From contig SIAZ01000080.1 in the NCBI GenBank assembly GCA_009695405.1, forward strand, positions 1 to 13,674: a stretch of 13,674 nt of DNA, given 5' to 3'. The notes beneath the pieces were generated by a model. It did no database searches. It saw only the letters and a list, made by a program, of their open reading frames with translations, and was not told the origin of the DNA. The stretch comes from Pedosphaera sp. GTDB lineage: Bacteria; Verrucomicrobiota; Verrucomicrobiia; Limisphaerales; UBA9464. Below, one piece after another: positions 1-7,662 of the stretch. The position numbers and the translations under genes were made by a program. Within the stretch, counting starts at the first letter, position 1. Each line of letters starts with the position of its first letter.

Positions 1-2574
1 GAAAGCGGCGTCAAATGGACTGTCAATTCGAGCGGCTTCGCGGAGTGTCTCGAGTGCTGTTGCTGCGGAATTGACGGCGACAGCCGAGAGATTGAGGGCA
101 TGAAGTTGATGTTGAAAGTCGCGACAGGTAGTAAGGTGCCCATCGGCGATAAGGATGCGGAGCACCTTTGAGCGTAGGGCTAGGGGCGGGGTGGGACGAG
201 GTGGGCTCGCGGCAATTTCAAAGGTGGAGGTGAGAGTAAAAATGGATCCCTTTCCTTCGATACTTTCCACTAAGATATCGCCACCCATACGGCGGGCGAG
301 GCCTCGAGAAATAGTAAGGCCGAGGCCAGTCCCGCCGAACCGGCGTGTGGTCGAGCCATCAGCTTGAGTAAATTCATTGAAGATACGGGCAAGAGCTTGT
401 GGCGGGATGCCAATACCTGTGTCCTGAATACGGCAATCGATCTGAGCGCGATTGTGGGTAATGGAAAGGACCTTGACCGTGATAACAACTTCGCCGTTCT
501 CAGTGAACTTGATGGCATTGCCTATCAGATTAGTGAGGACTTGGCGGATTCGACCAGGATCACCTTGAAGAGAATATGGAAGGGAATGATCGACGAAGGT
601 GGTGACTTCCACCCCTTTGGCGTGGGCTTTGTCCACGAGTAATTCAACGGTGTCTTCGACTAAGGTTTGGAGATCAAACTCAATGACTTCAAAGGAAAGC
701 TTGCCGCTTTCGATTTTGGAGAAGTCGAGAATGTCATTGAGTACTTTTAGAAGGGTTTGAGCGCTATGGAGGACGGTTGTCGAATAGTCCCGTTGATCGG
801 GGTTAAGAGGTGTGTCGAGCAACAGTCGTGCAAAGCCAATAATCCCGTTCATTGGCGTACGAATTTCGTGGGAGGTATTGGCTAGAAACTGAGATTTCGC
901 ACGAGCGGATTCGAGGGCTTCATCCCGCGCCGCTGAAAGGGCAAGATTGGCGTCATGTAGAGCTTTCTCTGCCTGCTTCCGTTTGGTGATATCTTCTACT
1001 GTGCCTTCGTAAAAACGCAAGTTGCCCGCACTATCACGGACAGCTCGGGCATTTTCACTAATCCAGATTTGACGTCCATCTTTCCGATAGACCTCACTTT
1101 CAAACTGTTCAATTTTGTCATTGCGGACAAGGCGTTCCTGAAATTTTTCTCTTTGCTGAGGGTCGACATACAACTGTCGTTCAATGTCAGTTCGACTTGC
1201 GGTAAGTTCATCAACGCTGTCGAATCCGTACATGCGGGCTAGGGCGAGATTGGCATTGATGTAGCGACCGTCGGGGCTGGTTTGAAAGATGCCGTCTACC
1301 GCGTTTTGGACTAATCCTCGGTAGTTAGCCTCAGTTGTTTCCAACTGCTCTTGCGCTTTCTTTAATTCGGTAATGTCGCGGGAGAGGCCGCAGGTGCCGA
1401 TGATTTCACCACTTGGATTGCGGAGGGCCAGTTTGTTGGTGAGGCTCCAAGTGAGGACCCCATCTTTTCGTTCCTCACGTTCGAGTCGGCCGAGGATGGG
1501 TTGACCGGTGCGGAGGATCTCCACTTCGTCCGCGCGTGCTGGGTCAGCGTGTTCAGGTTTAAAAAAATCATGATCTGTTTTTCCAATGAGTTGCGCGGGA
1601 TCATTGAGTCCGACGCGACGGGCTAGAGCACGACTAGCACGGATAATTTTAGAGTCTTTATCTTTAAAATAAATAGCATCTGGAGCGCTTTCTAAAAGGG
1701 CGTGTAGCAAATCCCGTTCATGAGCGAGTTGTTCCTCGACGAGTTTCTCCTGCGTGACTTCCCAAAAACTACATTGGACCCCGACGGGTTTGTTTTGGGC
1801 GTCTAAAAGCGGGGTCTTAATGACATGAAACCAGTGACGTCCCCCGTCTGGGGTTACGTTGTATTCGGTTTCTTCGTTGACGGAACCGGTCTCCATGACT
1901 CGACGGTCGTCATCGACGTATTTACGTGCCAGATGTTCCGGAAAAAGAGCGAAATCTGTGAGACCAATTAGTTGGGTGCGGTCCCGTTGGAGAGTTCGGC
2001 AAAAGGCGCGGTTCACAAAGGTGAAACGTCCACTGAGATCTTTGCGGAAAATGTTTTGCGGAAGAGATTCAACGAGTGATTGGAAGTAGGCTTCGTTGTC
2101 GCGCAAGCGAACTTCCGTGAGTCGACTCAGTTCAGTTGTAGCGGCGAGACTCGACTCCTTACCTCTCAGTTCGATATGAATAGTGACGGCGTGTGCGACC
2201 GTTTGGAGTCCAGCGCGTTGAGCTGGATTGAGGCGGCGTACCGAGTGATCCATAACCACAAGGAGGCCTGTACGGAGTCCATTTGGACATCGAACGGGAA
2301 GGCACGCCATCCAGCGCCAGCCCTTGGGAAGGAGGTTCATATCTCGGATTTCGTTCCAGTCCTTTGGAGCGTTTACAAGCGAGTTAAGCAGAGGAATAAT
2401 TTCACCCATTTCTTTGGAGTTGCAGCCTGTTTGCCCGCGAATTTGTGGAGACTCAGGCAGTCCGAGAACGAGAAATGCTGCTGGAGTGAGGGTGACCCGT
2501 GCGGCGAGGCTGGAGAGATCATCAAGGCCGCTATTAGGTATGATTTCACCTGTTGCTGAGCCCTCGTTGTTCAT
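1..2574 (-). CDS. Hybrid sensor histidine kinase (GAF-PAS-PAS-PAS-HisKA-HATPase-REC), C-terminus cut by window edge
   Basis: The frame is open for 858 codons from the ATG at 2574 down to base 1, so the C-terminus lies outside the window. Domains in order: a GAF-like N-terminus (about residues 20-148); PAS1 (about 161-285); PAS2 (about 287-405); PAS3 (about 415-540); a helical linker; HisKA with the H box SHEIRTP and phospho-acceptor His569; HATPase_c with N-box Asn686 (NLIGNAIKFTE), G1 box DTGIGIP at 718-724 and G2 box GGTGLGL at 747-753. A receiver domain begins near residue 804. No transmembrane segment is evident, so it is probably a cytoplasmic sensor that autophosphorylates and passes phosphate to a receiver; the ligand is unknown. 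The receiver start reads ILIADGH with Asp811, so one Asp of the usual acidic pair is replaced by Ala810. The phospho-acceptor Asp lies past the edge. No partner gene is adjacent; a tRNA follows the divergent start. No Shine-Dalgarno sequence precedes the start. Confidence 0.95.
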   Translation of the reverse strand, partial: MNNEGSATGEIIPNSGLDDLSSLAARVTLTPAAFLVLGLPESPQIRGQTGCNSKEMGEIIPLLNSLVNAPKDWNEIRDMNLLPKGWRWMACLPVRCPNGLRTGLLVVMDHSVRRLNPAQRAGLQTVAHAVTIHIELRGKESSLAATTELSRLTEVRLRDNEAYFQSLVESLPQNIFRKDLSGRFTFVNRAFCRTLQRDRTQLIGLTDFALFPEHLARKYVDDDRRVMETGSVNEETEYNVTPDGGRHWFHVIKTPLLDAQNKPVGVQCSFWEVTQEKLVEEQLAHERDLLHALLESAPDAIYFKDKDSKIIRASRALARRVGLNDPAQLIGKTDHDFFKPEHADPARADEVEILRTGQPILGRLEREERKDGVLTWSLTNKLALRNPSGEIIGTCGLSRDITELKKAQEQLETTEANYRGLVQNAVDGIFQTSPDGRYINANLALARMYGFDSVDELTASRTDIERQLYVDPQQREKFQERLVRNDKIEQFESEVYRKDGRQIWISENARAVRDSAGNLRFYEGTVEDITKRKQAEKALHDANLALSAARDEALESARAKSQFLANTSHEIRTPMNGIIGFARLLLDTPLNPDQRDYSTTVLHSAQTLLKVLNDILDFSKIESGKLSFEVIEFDLQTLVEDTVELLVDKAHAKGVEVTTFVDHSLPYSLQGDPGRIRQVLTNLIGNAIKFTENGEVVITVKVLSITHNRAQIDCRIQDTGIGIPPQALARIFNEFTQADGSTTRRFGGTGLGLTISRGLARRMGGDILVESIEGKGSIFTLTSTFEIAASPPRPTPPLALRSKVLRILIADGHLTTCRDFQHQLHALNLSAVAVNSAATALETLREAARIDSPFDAAF

Positions 2575-2580
2575 GGTTTT

Positions 2581-2609
2581 ATGTTAGAACCTTGCCTCAA
2601 ATTGCACAA
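2581..2609 (-). promoter_or_regulatory. Candidate promoter of the hybrid kinase gene, abutting its start codon
   Basis: Read on the minus strand, TTGTGC (2609-2604), a 17-base spacer and TAACAT (2586-2581) form a weak sigma-70-like pair. The -10 box ends six bases before the ATG at 2574, so a transcript from it would start at or next to the start codon and be almost leaderless. The -35 match is poor, so the call is tentative. Confidence 0.25.
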
Positions 2610-2660
2610 CGGAAACGGGTTGATGAAAGTCTCTTTCGAAAACTTTTTAATAAAAGCCCT

Positions 2661-2688
2661 TTGACTCTTTCGCTGTGATTCTTAAAGT
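2661..2688 (+). promoter_or_regulatory. Probable promoter of the tRNA-Ala gene
   Basis: TTGACT (2661-2666) matches the -35 consensus at five of six bases. After a 16-base spacer comes TAAAGT (2683-2688), four of six matches to the -10 consensus. The bases that follow, GCGCCCCGC, form a G+C-rich discriminator of the kind common at stable-RNA promoters under stringent control. Predicted initiation near 2695 would leave a leader of about 15 bases before the tRNA. The location and discriminator support the call; the weaker -10 box limits certainty. Confidence 0.5.
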
Positions 2689-2709
2689 GCGCCCCGCTTT
2701 CGGGCCAGT

Positions 2710-2785
2710 GGGGTCGTAGCTCAGTTGGTAGAGCACCACAATGGCATTGTGGGGGTCAGGAGTTCGAATCTCCTCGGCTCCACCA
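2710..2785 (+). tRNA. tRNA-Ala, anticodon GGC, CCA encoded
   Basis: The sequence folds into a full cloverleaf: acceptor GGGGTCG pairs with CGGCTCC, the D arm is GCTC/GAGC, and the anticodon stem CCACA/TGTGG closes the seven-base loop ATGGCAT with anticodon GGC. The T arm is AGGAG-TTCGAAT-CTCCT, followed by discriminator A and an encoded CCA (2783-2785). The third acceptor pair is G:U (G3:U70), the main identity element for alanyl-tRNA synthetase, which agrees with the anticodon. It reads GCC and GCU alanine codons. It stands alone, with its own likely promoter and a terminator 22 bases downstream, so it looks like a single-gene transcription unit. Confidence 0.97.
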
Positions 2786-2807
2786 CTCGCCCGAAGCGTT
2801 TTGACAG

Positions 2808-2833
2808 GCCCGTCGTTATAGACGGGCTTTTTT
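2808..2833 (+). terminator. Rho-independent terminator after tRNA-Ala
   Basis: A perfect 7-bp stem GCCCGTC/GACGGGC closes a six-base loop (GTTATA) and runs directly into six T residues. It ends the tRNA transcript and isolates the tRNA from the dehydrogenase gene downstream. Confidence 0.92.
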
Positions 2834-2989
2834 GCGGGTAGACGCTTTTAGCCGAGAGACCGAAAGGCGTTAGTTAGGCGCCTTACTTCTGTCGAAGGTG
2901 AATTGTCGACATGGGTTAGCTAAACCTCCTTGGGTCCAAATTTCGGCTCACCCTTTCGTTTTAACGACGGACCTGATTCACTGATCTCA

Positions 2990-4018
2990 ATGAAAGCGGC
3001 GGTACTGCATGGGCGTGAAGACGTCCGAATCGAAGATGTTGAAGAACGCCCTTTGTTGGCAGGGGAAGTTCGTGTCGCTATCGGTGCGGCACTCACCTGT
3101 GGGACGGATCTCAAGGTGTACCGAAGAGGGTACCATGCTCGGATGCTGACTCCACCCTGCGTCTTTGGGCACGAATTCGCTGGAACGGTTTCCGAGGTTC
3201 ATTCGGAAACCCACGGATGGAAGGTCGGTGAACGGGTGGTGGCTGCTAACTCAGCGCCTTGCCGTCGGTGCGCTGGGTGTCGACGAGGCCAGGAAAATCT
3301 GTGTGACGACCTGCTCTTCCTTAATGGGGCGTATGCGGGATCGATTGTGATTCCCGCTCGGTTCGTTGAAGAAAACTTAATTCGGCTTCGCCACACGACA
3401 AGGTTTGAGTCCGCCGCCCTAACTGAACCGTTAGCCTGCGTTGTGCAAGGAATCGGGGATCTTCAACTCCGCGCTGGGGAACGACTGCTCGTCCTCGGTG
3501 CGGGGCCTATTGGTTTATTTGCTGTGGCTTTGGCCCGTGCTGCTGGGTGTGAGGTCCTAGTAGCAGGGCGCGGCGCGGCGCGGTTGACTCTCTCGCAGCG
3601 ATTAGGGGCTTCTGCTGTCTTAAATATGGAGGGGCGTGACGATTTAGAGTCGGCCATTCGAGAACGAGGTTGGTCAGACGCGGTGGATGTTGTTTTTGAG
3701 GCGATTGGTAAACCGTCAACGTGGGAAGCGGCGACACGGATTGTGCGAAAGGGGGGGCGGATCAATTTTTTTGGAGGCTGCCCTGCTGGGACATCGGTGA
3801 GTTTGGATACGGGGGTGATCCACTATTCCAACCTCACCTTACTGGCTAGCTTTCATCACACTCCACGAACGATTCGTCGGGCTTTGGATTTAATTGAGAC
3901 GGGGGTAATTCGCTCCGAAGATTTTGTGAATGGAGAGGTAACATTGGAGGAATTGCCCTCGCTTTTTCGCGCAATGACCCAAGGTAACCGTGCGGTAAAG
4001 ACTCGGATCTTAGTTTAA
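2990..4018 (+). CDS. Zinc-dependent medium-chain alcohol/polyol dehydrogenase
   Basis: This is a 342-residue member of the medium-chain dehydrogenase/reductase superfamily (sorbitol/threonine dehydrogenase-like). It would oxidise an alcohol or polyol, or run in reverse, with a nicotinamide cofactor in the cytoplasm. Catalytic zinc ligands are visible as Cys37 (TCGTD), His61-Glu62 (GHEFAG) and Glu146. The structural zinc loop has Cys91, Cys94, Cys97 and Cys105. The Rossmann motif GAGPIG lies at 170-175. After the second strand the sequence is VAGRGAAR with no acidic residue and Arg194 present, which suggests NADP rather than NAD; this is an inference. The ATG at 2990 is preferred because MKAAVLHG is the usual family N-terminus; an in-frame TTG at 2930 would add 20 unconserved residues. 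The substrate cannot be read from the sequence. No Shine-Dalgarno sequence is seen. The next gene, a transporter, starts 130 bases later, so linkage of the two functions is possible but unproven. Confidence 0.93.
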   Translation: MKAAVLHGREDVRIEDVEERPLLAGEVRVAIGAALTCGTDLKVYRRGYHARMLTPPCVFGHEFAGTVSEVHSETHGWKVGERVVAANSAPCRRCAGCRRGQENLCDDLLFLNGAYAGSIVIPARFVEENLIRLRHTTRFESAALTEPLACVVQGIGDLQLRAGERLLVLGAGPIGLFAVALARAAGCEVLVAGRGAARLTLSQRLGASAVLNMEGRDDLESAIRERGWSDAVDVVFEAIGKPSTWEAATRIVRKGGRINFFGGCPAGTSVSLDTGVIHYSNLTLLASFHHTPRTIRRALDLIETGVIRSEDFVNGEVTLEELPSLFRAMTQGNRAVKTRILV

Positions 4019-4077
4019 GTGAGGGTGATGTCCGGACACTTGGACGGTGAAAATCGTGACAAACCTAAATCAAGCAA

Positions 4078-4107
4078 TGGACAAGCAGTGGTTAGAGTCG
4101 GTTAAAT
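4078..4107 (+). promoter_or_regulatory. Weak candidate promoter for the MFS transporter gene
   Basis: TGGACA (4078-4083), an 18-base spacer and TTAAAT (4102-4107) are a partial sigma-70 match in the 130-base gap between the dehydrogenase and the transporter. No terminator was found after the dehydrogenase gene, so read-through from upstream is an alternative. Confidence 0.25.
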
Positions 4108-4148
4108 AGGGGTTCGCACACGTCACAATTACTGGCACAATTAACTAT

Positions 4149-5723
4149 ATGACCAACGGACATACACAGGGCATTGCCCCAAACGCAAATCGGCTTTTAT
4201 TTGCTGGATTCATGGCCATTTTGGCGGCCGGAATTGGCTTTGGCATTCGAGGCGGCATTCTCGCTAATTGGGCGGCTGACTTTGGTTTCACTGGCGGGCA
4301 GTTAGGTGCCATCGGTGGGGCAGGGTTCACCGGATTTTGCTTCGGTATTATCATTGGAGGTGTTGTTGTCGATAAGATCGGCTACGGAAAACTGATCATC
4401 GCAGCCTTCTTATTCCATGTACTCTCCGCTTTTGTGACCTTTGCGGCTTCCAAGGGGCAGACGCAGGAGATGGCCTATAACTACCTTTATTGGGGTACCT
4501 TTATCTTTGCCTTGGCTAATGGAACTTTAGAGGCAGTAGCCAATCCGCTGGTGGCAACTCTTTTCCCCAAGAACCGGACTCATTATTTGAATATTTTACA
4601 CGCCAGTTGGCCGGCCGGTTTGGTGTTGGGCGGTTTGGTGGGTTGGTTTCTTGGTGAAGGCCCCTCGGCCATGAGTTGGAAGCTGCAGTTGGCCTTGTTC
4701 TTGGTCCCCACTGTGCTTTATGGAGTGCTGTTTATGGGGCAGACCTTTCCGAAGTCTGAAGCTTCGGCTAAAGGGTTGAGCATTGGCGAGATGATGAAAG
4801 ATGTCGGCATTTTGGGTGCTGCAGTTGCCTGTTATTTGTTGGTTCTGTTCTTCCAAGGGGCGCTGCAGTTGTCGCCTATGGTGTCCTATGCTATGGGCGG
4901 AGCCATCTTAGCAGTGGTCGCTGTGATTACTGGTTTTTCCATCGGTGCTTGGCTACTGTTCGTGCTGTTGATTGCCCACGTGCTGGTGGGTGCCGTTGAA
5001 CTCGGTACCGACGGTTGGATCCAAAACATCACTGGCAATATCCTGTCTGCAAAGGAAGGAAAAATCCTCTTCATCTTCACTTCAATGTTTATGTTTGCTT
5101 TGCGTTTTTCAGCCCATTTTATTGAGAGAACACTTAAAATATCCCCAATTCTCTTGTTGGTTATCTGTTCCGTTCTCGCCTTTGTTGGTCTGAATTTGGT
5201 TAGCGGTATTACTTCATTCATGGGTGCGATCTTGGCCCTTTCGGTGTATGCTTTTAGTAAGACTTTTTTCTGGCCGACGATGTTGGCTGTTGTCAGCGAT
5301 CGATTCCCTCGCACGGGTGCGATTGCCATTTCGATCATGGGCGGTTGCGGAATGATGTCGGCCGGTCTGCTAGGATCTGCAGGCCTGGGATACGCTAAAG
5401 ATCGTTTTGCAGGGGAAGCCTTGCAAAAGGCGAATCCAGCCCTTTACGAGACCTACAAGGCGGAGAAACCCAGCATCTTCCTCTCCCTTAAACCGGCCCT
5501 AGGTTTGGATGGCACTAAGTTGTCCGATGCACAAAAGGCAAAGGCTAGGACGCCTGAACAGACAATCGTGGTAGATGCGAGCATTGAGGGAGATCGTCAG
5601 ACCTTGAAAGCGGACGCTTTTATTCCGGCGACTATGGCGGCGATTTATCTGTTGCTGTTCTTTTATTTCAAGGCGATCGGCGGTTATAAACCCGTGACGA
5701 TCGCTGAGTCCTCTAAGGCCTAA
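4149..5723 (+). CDS. MFS transporter, FucP-like sugar:proton symporter family
   Basis: This 524-residue integral membrane protein has about twelve hydrophobic segments and belongs to the major facilitator superfamily. Residues about 125-162 carry a conserved stretch (GTLEAVANP, then LFPKNRTHYLNILHASWPAG) that matches the FucP/glucose-galactose transporter-like group, suggesting proton- or sodium-coupled sugar uptake across the inner membrane. Typical FucP proteins have about 400-440 residues; the extra length is mainly a hydrophilic insert of about 75 residues (about 416-489, rich in Lys, Ala and Asp) before the last hydrophobic segment (from Phe491). I recall similar inserts in Planctomycetota and Verrucomicrobiota relatives but cannot check this here. 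The ATG at 4149 gives a short polar N-terminus before the first membrane span. A strong terminator begins 18 bases after the stop, so transcription ends here. The substrate is unknown. Confidence 0.92.
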   Translation: MTNGHTQGIAPNANRLLFAGFMAILAAGIGFGIRGGILANWAADFGFTGGQLGAIGGAGFTGFCFGIIIGGVVVDKIGYGKLIIAAFLFHVLSAFVTFAASKGQTQEMAYNYLYWGTFIFALANGTLEAVANPLVATLFPKNRTHYLNILHASWPAGLVLGGLVGWFLGEGPSAMSWKLQLALFLVPTVLYGVLFMGQTFPKSEASAKGLSIGEMMKDVGILGAAVACYLLVLFFQGALQLSPMVSYAMGGAILAVVAVITGFSIGAWLLFVLLIAHVLVGAVELGTDGWIQNITGNILSAKEGKILFIFTSMFMFALRFSAHFIERTLKISPILLLVICSVLAFVGLNLVSGITSFMGAILALSVYAFSKTFFWPTMLAVVSDRFPRTGAIAISIMGGCGMMSAGLLGSAGLGYAKDRFAGEALQKANPALYETYKAEKPSIFLSLKPALGLDGTKLSDAQKAKARTPEQTIVVDASIEGDRQTLKADAFIPATMAAIYLLLFFYFKAIGGYKPVTIAESSKA

Positions 5724-5741
5724 TTCTAATCAGTAGTGTCA

Positions 5742-5782
5742 GCGGACGATTTCTTGATGGGGATCGTCCGCTTTTTCTTTTT
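5742..5782 (+). terminator. Rho-independent terminator after the MFS gene
   Basis: A perfect 9-bp stem GCGGACGAT/ATCGTCCGC (5742-5750 and 5763-5771) with a 12-base loop is followed by TTTTTCTTTTT. It separates the transporter unit from the DUF177-rpmF-plsX-fabH cluster. It lies inside an upstream extension of the DUF177 frame, which argues against a start at 5736. Confidence 0.92.
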
Positions 5783-5855
5783 AGCCGATGGGAAGACGGG
5801 GTCTTTTTTGGAAACAGCCGTTGCATCGAGTGGAACCGAACCTAATCCTTCGGGA

Positions 5856-6332
5856 ATGTCGCTGAAGGTGAATATGCGGTTGCTGGAAACCGAATCTGTC
5901 TGTTTAGACGCGGATATTCCTGGCTTAGAATTAGCCCCTGATTTTCAAGACGAACTGATTCGTTTGGTGCATCCGGTGGAGTATGAATTGACCGTTGACA
6001 AGCAGGCAGACGGGCTACTGGTCGTAGGTCGATTGTCGACTCGGTTGGAGTGTGACTGTGCTCGGTGCTTGAAAACATTTCTTCTACCTTTAGAGATTCC
6101 GGAGTTTTCAGCGTTGGTTCCGTTGACTGGAGAAGATGCGATAGTTGTCGAAGGTGATTTTATAGACTTGACCCCTGTCATTCGAGAGGACATCCTCATC
6201 GCTCTGCCAACGAGTCCGTTGTGTAGTCGTGAGTGTCGAGGGTTAAAGCCGAAAGCCGAGTCCAACGATGTTCATGTGGGGGAGTCATTCACGACTAGTG
6301 TCTGGAGCGCCCTCAACAATCTGAAACTGTAA
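5856..6332 (+). CDS. yceD: DUF177 (YceD) family protein, 23S rRNA accumulation factor family
   Basis: This is a 158-residue soluble protein of the DUF177/YceD family. In Escherichia coli YceD is linked to 23S rRNA accumulation, and in many bacteria the gene sits directly before rpmF, as it does here (11 bases between stop and start). The diagnostic pattern is present: C-x-C-x2-C-L-K at Cys66, Cys68 and Cys71, then FIDLTPVIREDILIALP (102-118) followed by C-x3-C at Cys123 and Cys127. These cysteines may bind a metal. The start is chosen at ATG 5856 (MSLKVNMR), which fits the family N-terminus. The frame stays open back to a GTG at 5736, but that extension would cover the terminator hairpin and encodes unrelated residues. 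A promoter for the cluster should lie between 5783 and 5855, though I could not pick a convincing one. No Shine-Dalgarno sequence is visible. Confidence 0.9.
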   Translation: MSLKVNMRLLETESVCLDADIPGLELAPDFQDELIRLVHPVEYELTVDKQADGLLVVGRLSTRLECDCARCLKTFLLPLEIPEFSALVPLTGEDAIVVEGDFIDLTPVIREDILIALPTSPLCSRECRGLKPKAESNDVHVGESFTTSVWSALNNLKL

Positions 6333-6343
6333 CCGAATCGATT

Positions 6344-6532
6344 ATGGGCGTTCCGAAACGCAAACCTTCGCGCAGCCGTCAACGGATGCGCCGTGCATAC
6401 AACAGCGTACTCAAGCTGCCGCAACTGAACTCTTGTCCACAGTGCGCGTCACCGGCTTTGCCGCACCGCGTTTGTGGTGAGTGCGGTTATTACAAAGGCC
6501 GACAAGTGATTAACGTCAGCGCTGCCGCCTAG
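6344..6532 (+). CDS. rpmF: 50S ribosomal protein L32
   Basis: This 62-residue, strongly basic protein begins MGVPKRKPSRSRQRMRRA, the hallmark N-terminus of bacterial bL32 (usual length about 57-65). It is a late-assembling component of the large ribosomal subunit. Cys31-x2-Cys34 and Cys44-x2-Cys47 form the zinc-binding four-cysteine (C+) version of the protein; some bacteria carry a cysteine-free copy instead. It lies between DUF177 and plsX, the order conserved across many bacteria, and is probably cotranscribed with DUF177. A perfect hairpin begins eight bases after its stop and may partly uncouple it from plsX. The start ATG has no Shine-Dalgarno sequence. Confidence 0.98.
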   Translation: MGVPKRKPSRSRQRMRRAYNSVLKLPQLNSCPQCASPALPHRVCGECGYYKGRQVINVSAAA

Positions 6533-6540
6533 TCCCTTTC

Positions 6541-6579
6541 GCGCCGCTCCCGATCACTCAGGAGCGGCGCATTTATTTT
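6541..6579 (+). terminator. Intercistronic hairpin between rpmF and plsX (partial terminator or translational control)
   Basis: A perfect 10-bp G+C-rich stem GCGCCGCTCC/GGAGCGGCGC (6541-6550 and 6561-6570) with a 10-base loop is followed by ATTTATTTT, an interrupted T tract. It could terminate part of the transcripts after rpmF. Its 3' arm contains AGGAG (6560-6564), the only Shine-Dalgarno-like sequence near the plsX start at 6580, so the stem may also hide that site. Confidence 0.6.
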
Positions 6580-7647
6580 ATGCGCTTGGCAGTGGACGTC
6601 ATGGGCGGCAACCACGGCCCTGAGGAGCTTCTTCAAGGTGTTAAGCTGGGCTTAGCTGCAGATCCCACGATTCGCGAACTCCATCTGGTCGGTCCTGAGG
6701 TGGACGTTCGTCGTATCCTTTCCTCAATCGGTTGTTCTGATCCCAGACTTCGACTGCGTCAGGCTTCCGAAGTCCTTATCATGGAGGATAAGCCGGTCCA
6801 TGGACTCCGTCGCAAAAAAGACTGTTCGATTCTTCGTGCGGTCGAATTAGTTCGCGATGGTCTCGCTGATGCCGTCATTTCTTCCGGTAACACGGGTGGT
6901 ATTGTCGCCGCTGCGACGATTCGTTTGCGGACTCTAGAGGGGATTGATCGGCCGACGATCGCTTGCGTGATGCCCTCCCGTTCAGGTGCTTGGATTTTGG
7001 TTGATGGTGGCGCTAATCCCGACTGTTCACCGGTAAATCTCCTTCAATTTGCCATTATGGGCTCTGCATATTCTCAAGCGATGCTCGGCATCAAGAGTCC
7101 GAGAGTTGGGGTGTTGAGTAATGGCTCCGAGGTATCCAAGGGGAATGATCTAACTCGCTCCGCGCTCGCTTTAATCCGTGTTTCTGGGTTGAATTCAACG
7201 GGATATTGTGAGGGATATGATCTCTTCATGGACGGTGTTGATGTGTGTGTTTGCGACGGCTTTGTTGGGAACATTGTGTTGAAATCTGCTGAAAGTTTAG
7301 GGAAAGCGGTTGGTTTTATGTTGAAAGAAGAATTGACCGCGAATCCTCTGCGAATGGCCGGCGCAATGATTGCTCGGAGTGGTCTAGATCGGATTCGTGC
7401 TCGCATGAATCCAGAGGCCTATGGAGGGGCGCCTCTTTTGGGTGTGAACGGTTGCATCATCAAAATTCATGGCGGTGCTAAGAGAACCAATGTGATGCAT
7501 GCGATGAACCAAGCCGTTCGCTTTTTGGGACTGGATCTTAACGAAACTTTGATCCGAAATATAGCCTCGGGCTCCATCGTCGCTGGTGCGGCGTCTCCCT
7601 CTCTTGTTTCCCCCGCGATCGAGTCGCGATCGGGTTTACCGATTTAA
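6580..7647 (+). CDS. plsX: Phosphate acyltransferase PlsX
   Basis: This 355-residue cytosolic, membrane-associated enzyme converts acyl-ACP and phosphate to acyl-phosphate, which PlsY uses to acylate glycerol-3-phosphate in phospholipid synthesis. It shows the family N-terminus DVMGGNHGP (usually DAMGGDHAP, so Asn replaces the common Asp), the LRRKKD segment near residue 80, the SSGNTGG loop near 106-112, LVDGGAN in the middle and the late G(F/D)GFVGN-like motif CDGFVGNIVLK. Length is normal for the family (about 330-355). It follows rpmF after 47 bases containing a hairpin and precedes fabH by 15 bases, the classic lipid-initiation arrangement. The start ATG is fixed by the conserved N-terminus; its only nearby AGGAG lies about 15 bases upstream inside the hairpin. 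Confidence 0.97.
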   Translation: MRLAVDVMGGNHGPEELLQGVKLGLAADPTIRELHLVGPEVDVRRILSSIGCSDPRLRLRQASEVLIMEDKPVHGLRRKKDCSILRAVELVRDGLADAVISSGNTGGIVAAATIRLRTLEGIDRPTIACVMPSRSGAWILVDGGANPDCSPVNLLQFAIMGSAYSQAMLGIKSPRVGVLSNGSEVSKGNDLTRSALALIRVSGLNSTGYCEGYDLFMDGVDVCVCDGFVGNIVLKSAESLGKAVGFMLKEELTANPLRMAGAMIARSGLDRIRARMNPEAYGGAPLLGVNGCIIKIHGGAKRTNVMHAMNQAVRFLGLDLNETLIRNIASGSIVAGAASPSLVSPAIESRSGLPI

Positions 7648-7662
7648 AATGACCTGACTCCA

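Noticed and set aside
2080..2559. A 159-codon open frame on the plus strand
   Set aside because: It lies antisense to the GAF-like and first PAS region of the hybrid kinase, has no recognisable domain, and the minus-strand frame is clearly the coding one.
2710..2833. tRNA-Ala gene as an integration site
   Set aside because: No repeat of the tRNA 3' end, no integrase and no mobile-element gene lies next to it; the neighbours look like ordinary chromosomal genes.
2930..2989. TTG start for the dehydrogenase, 20 residues upstream
   Set aside because: The family N-terminus begins at MKAAVLHG (2990), and the extension looks non-coding.
5736..5855. Upstream extension of the DUF177 frame to a GTG at 5736
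   Set aside because: It would translate through the strong terminator hairpin, and the extra 40 residues do not fit the family; the ATG at 5856 gives the normal N-terminus.
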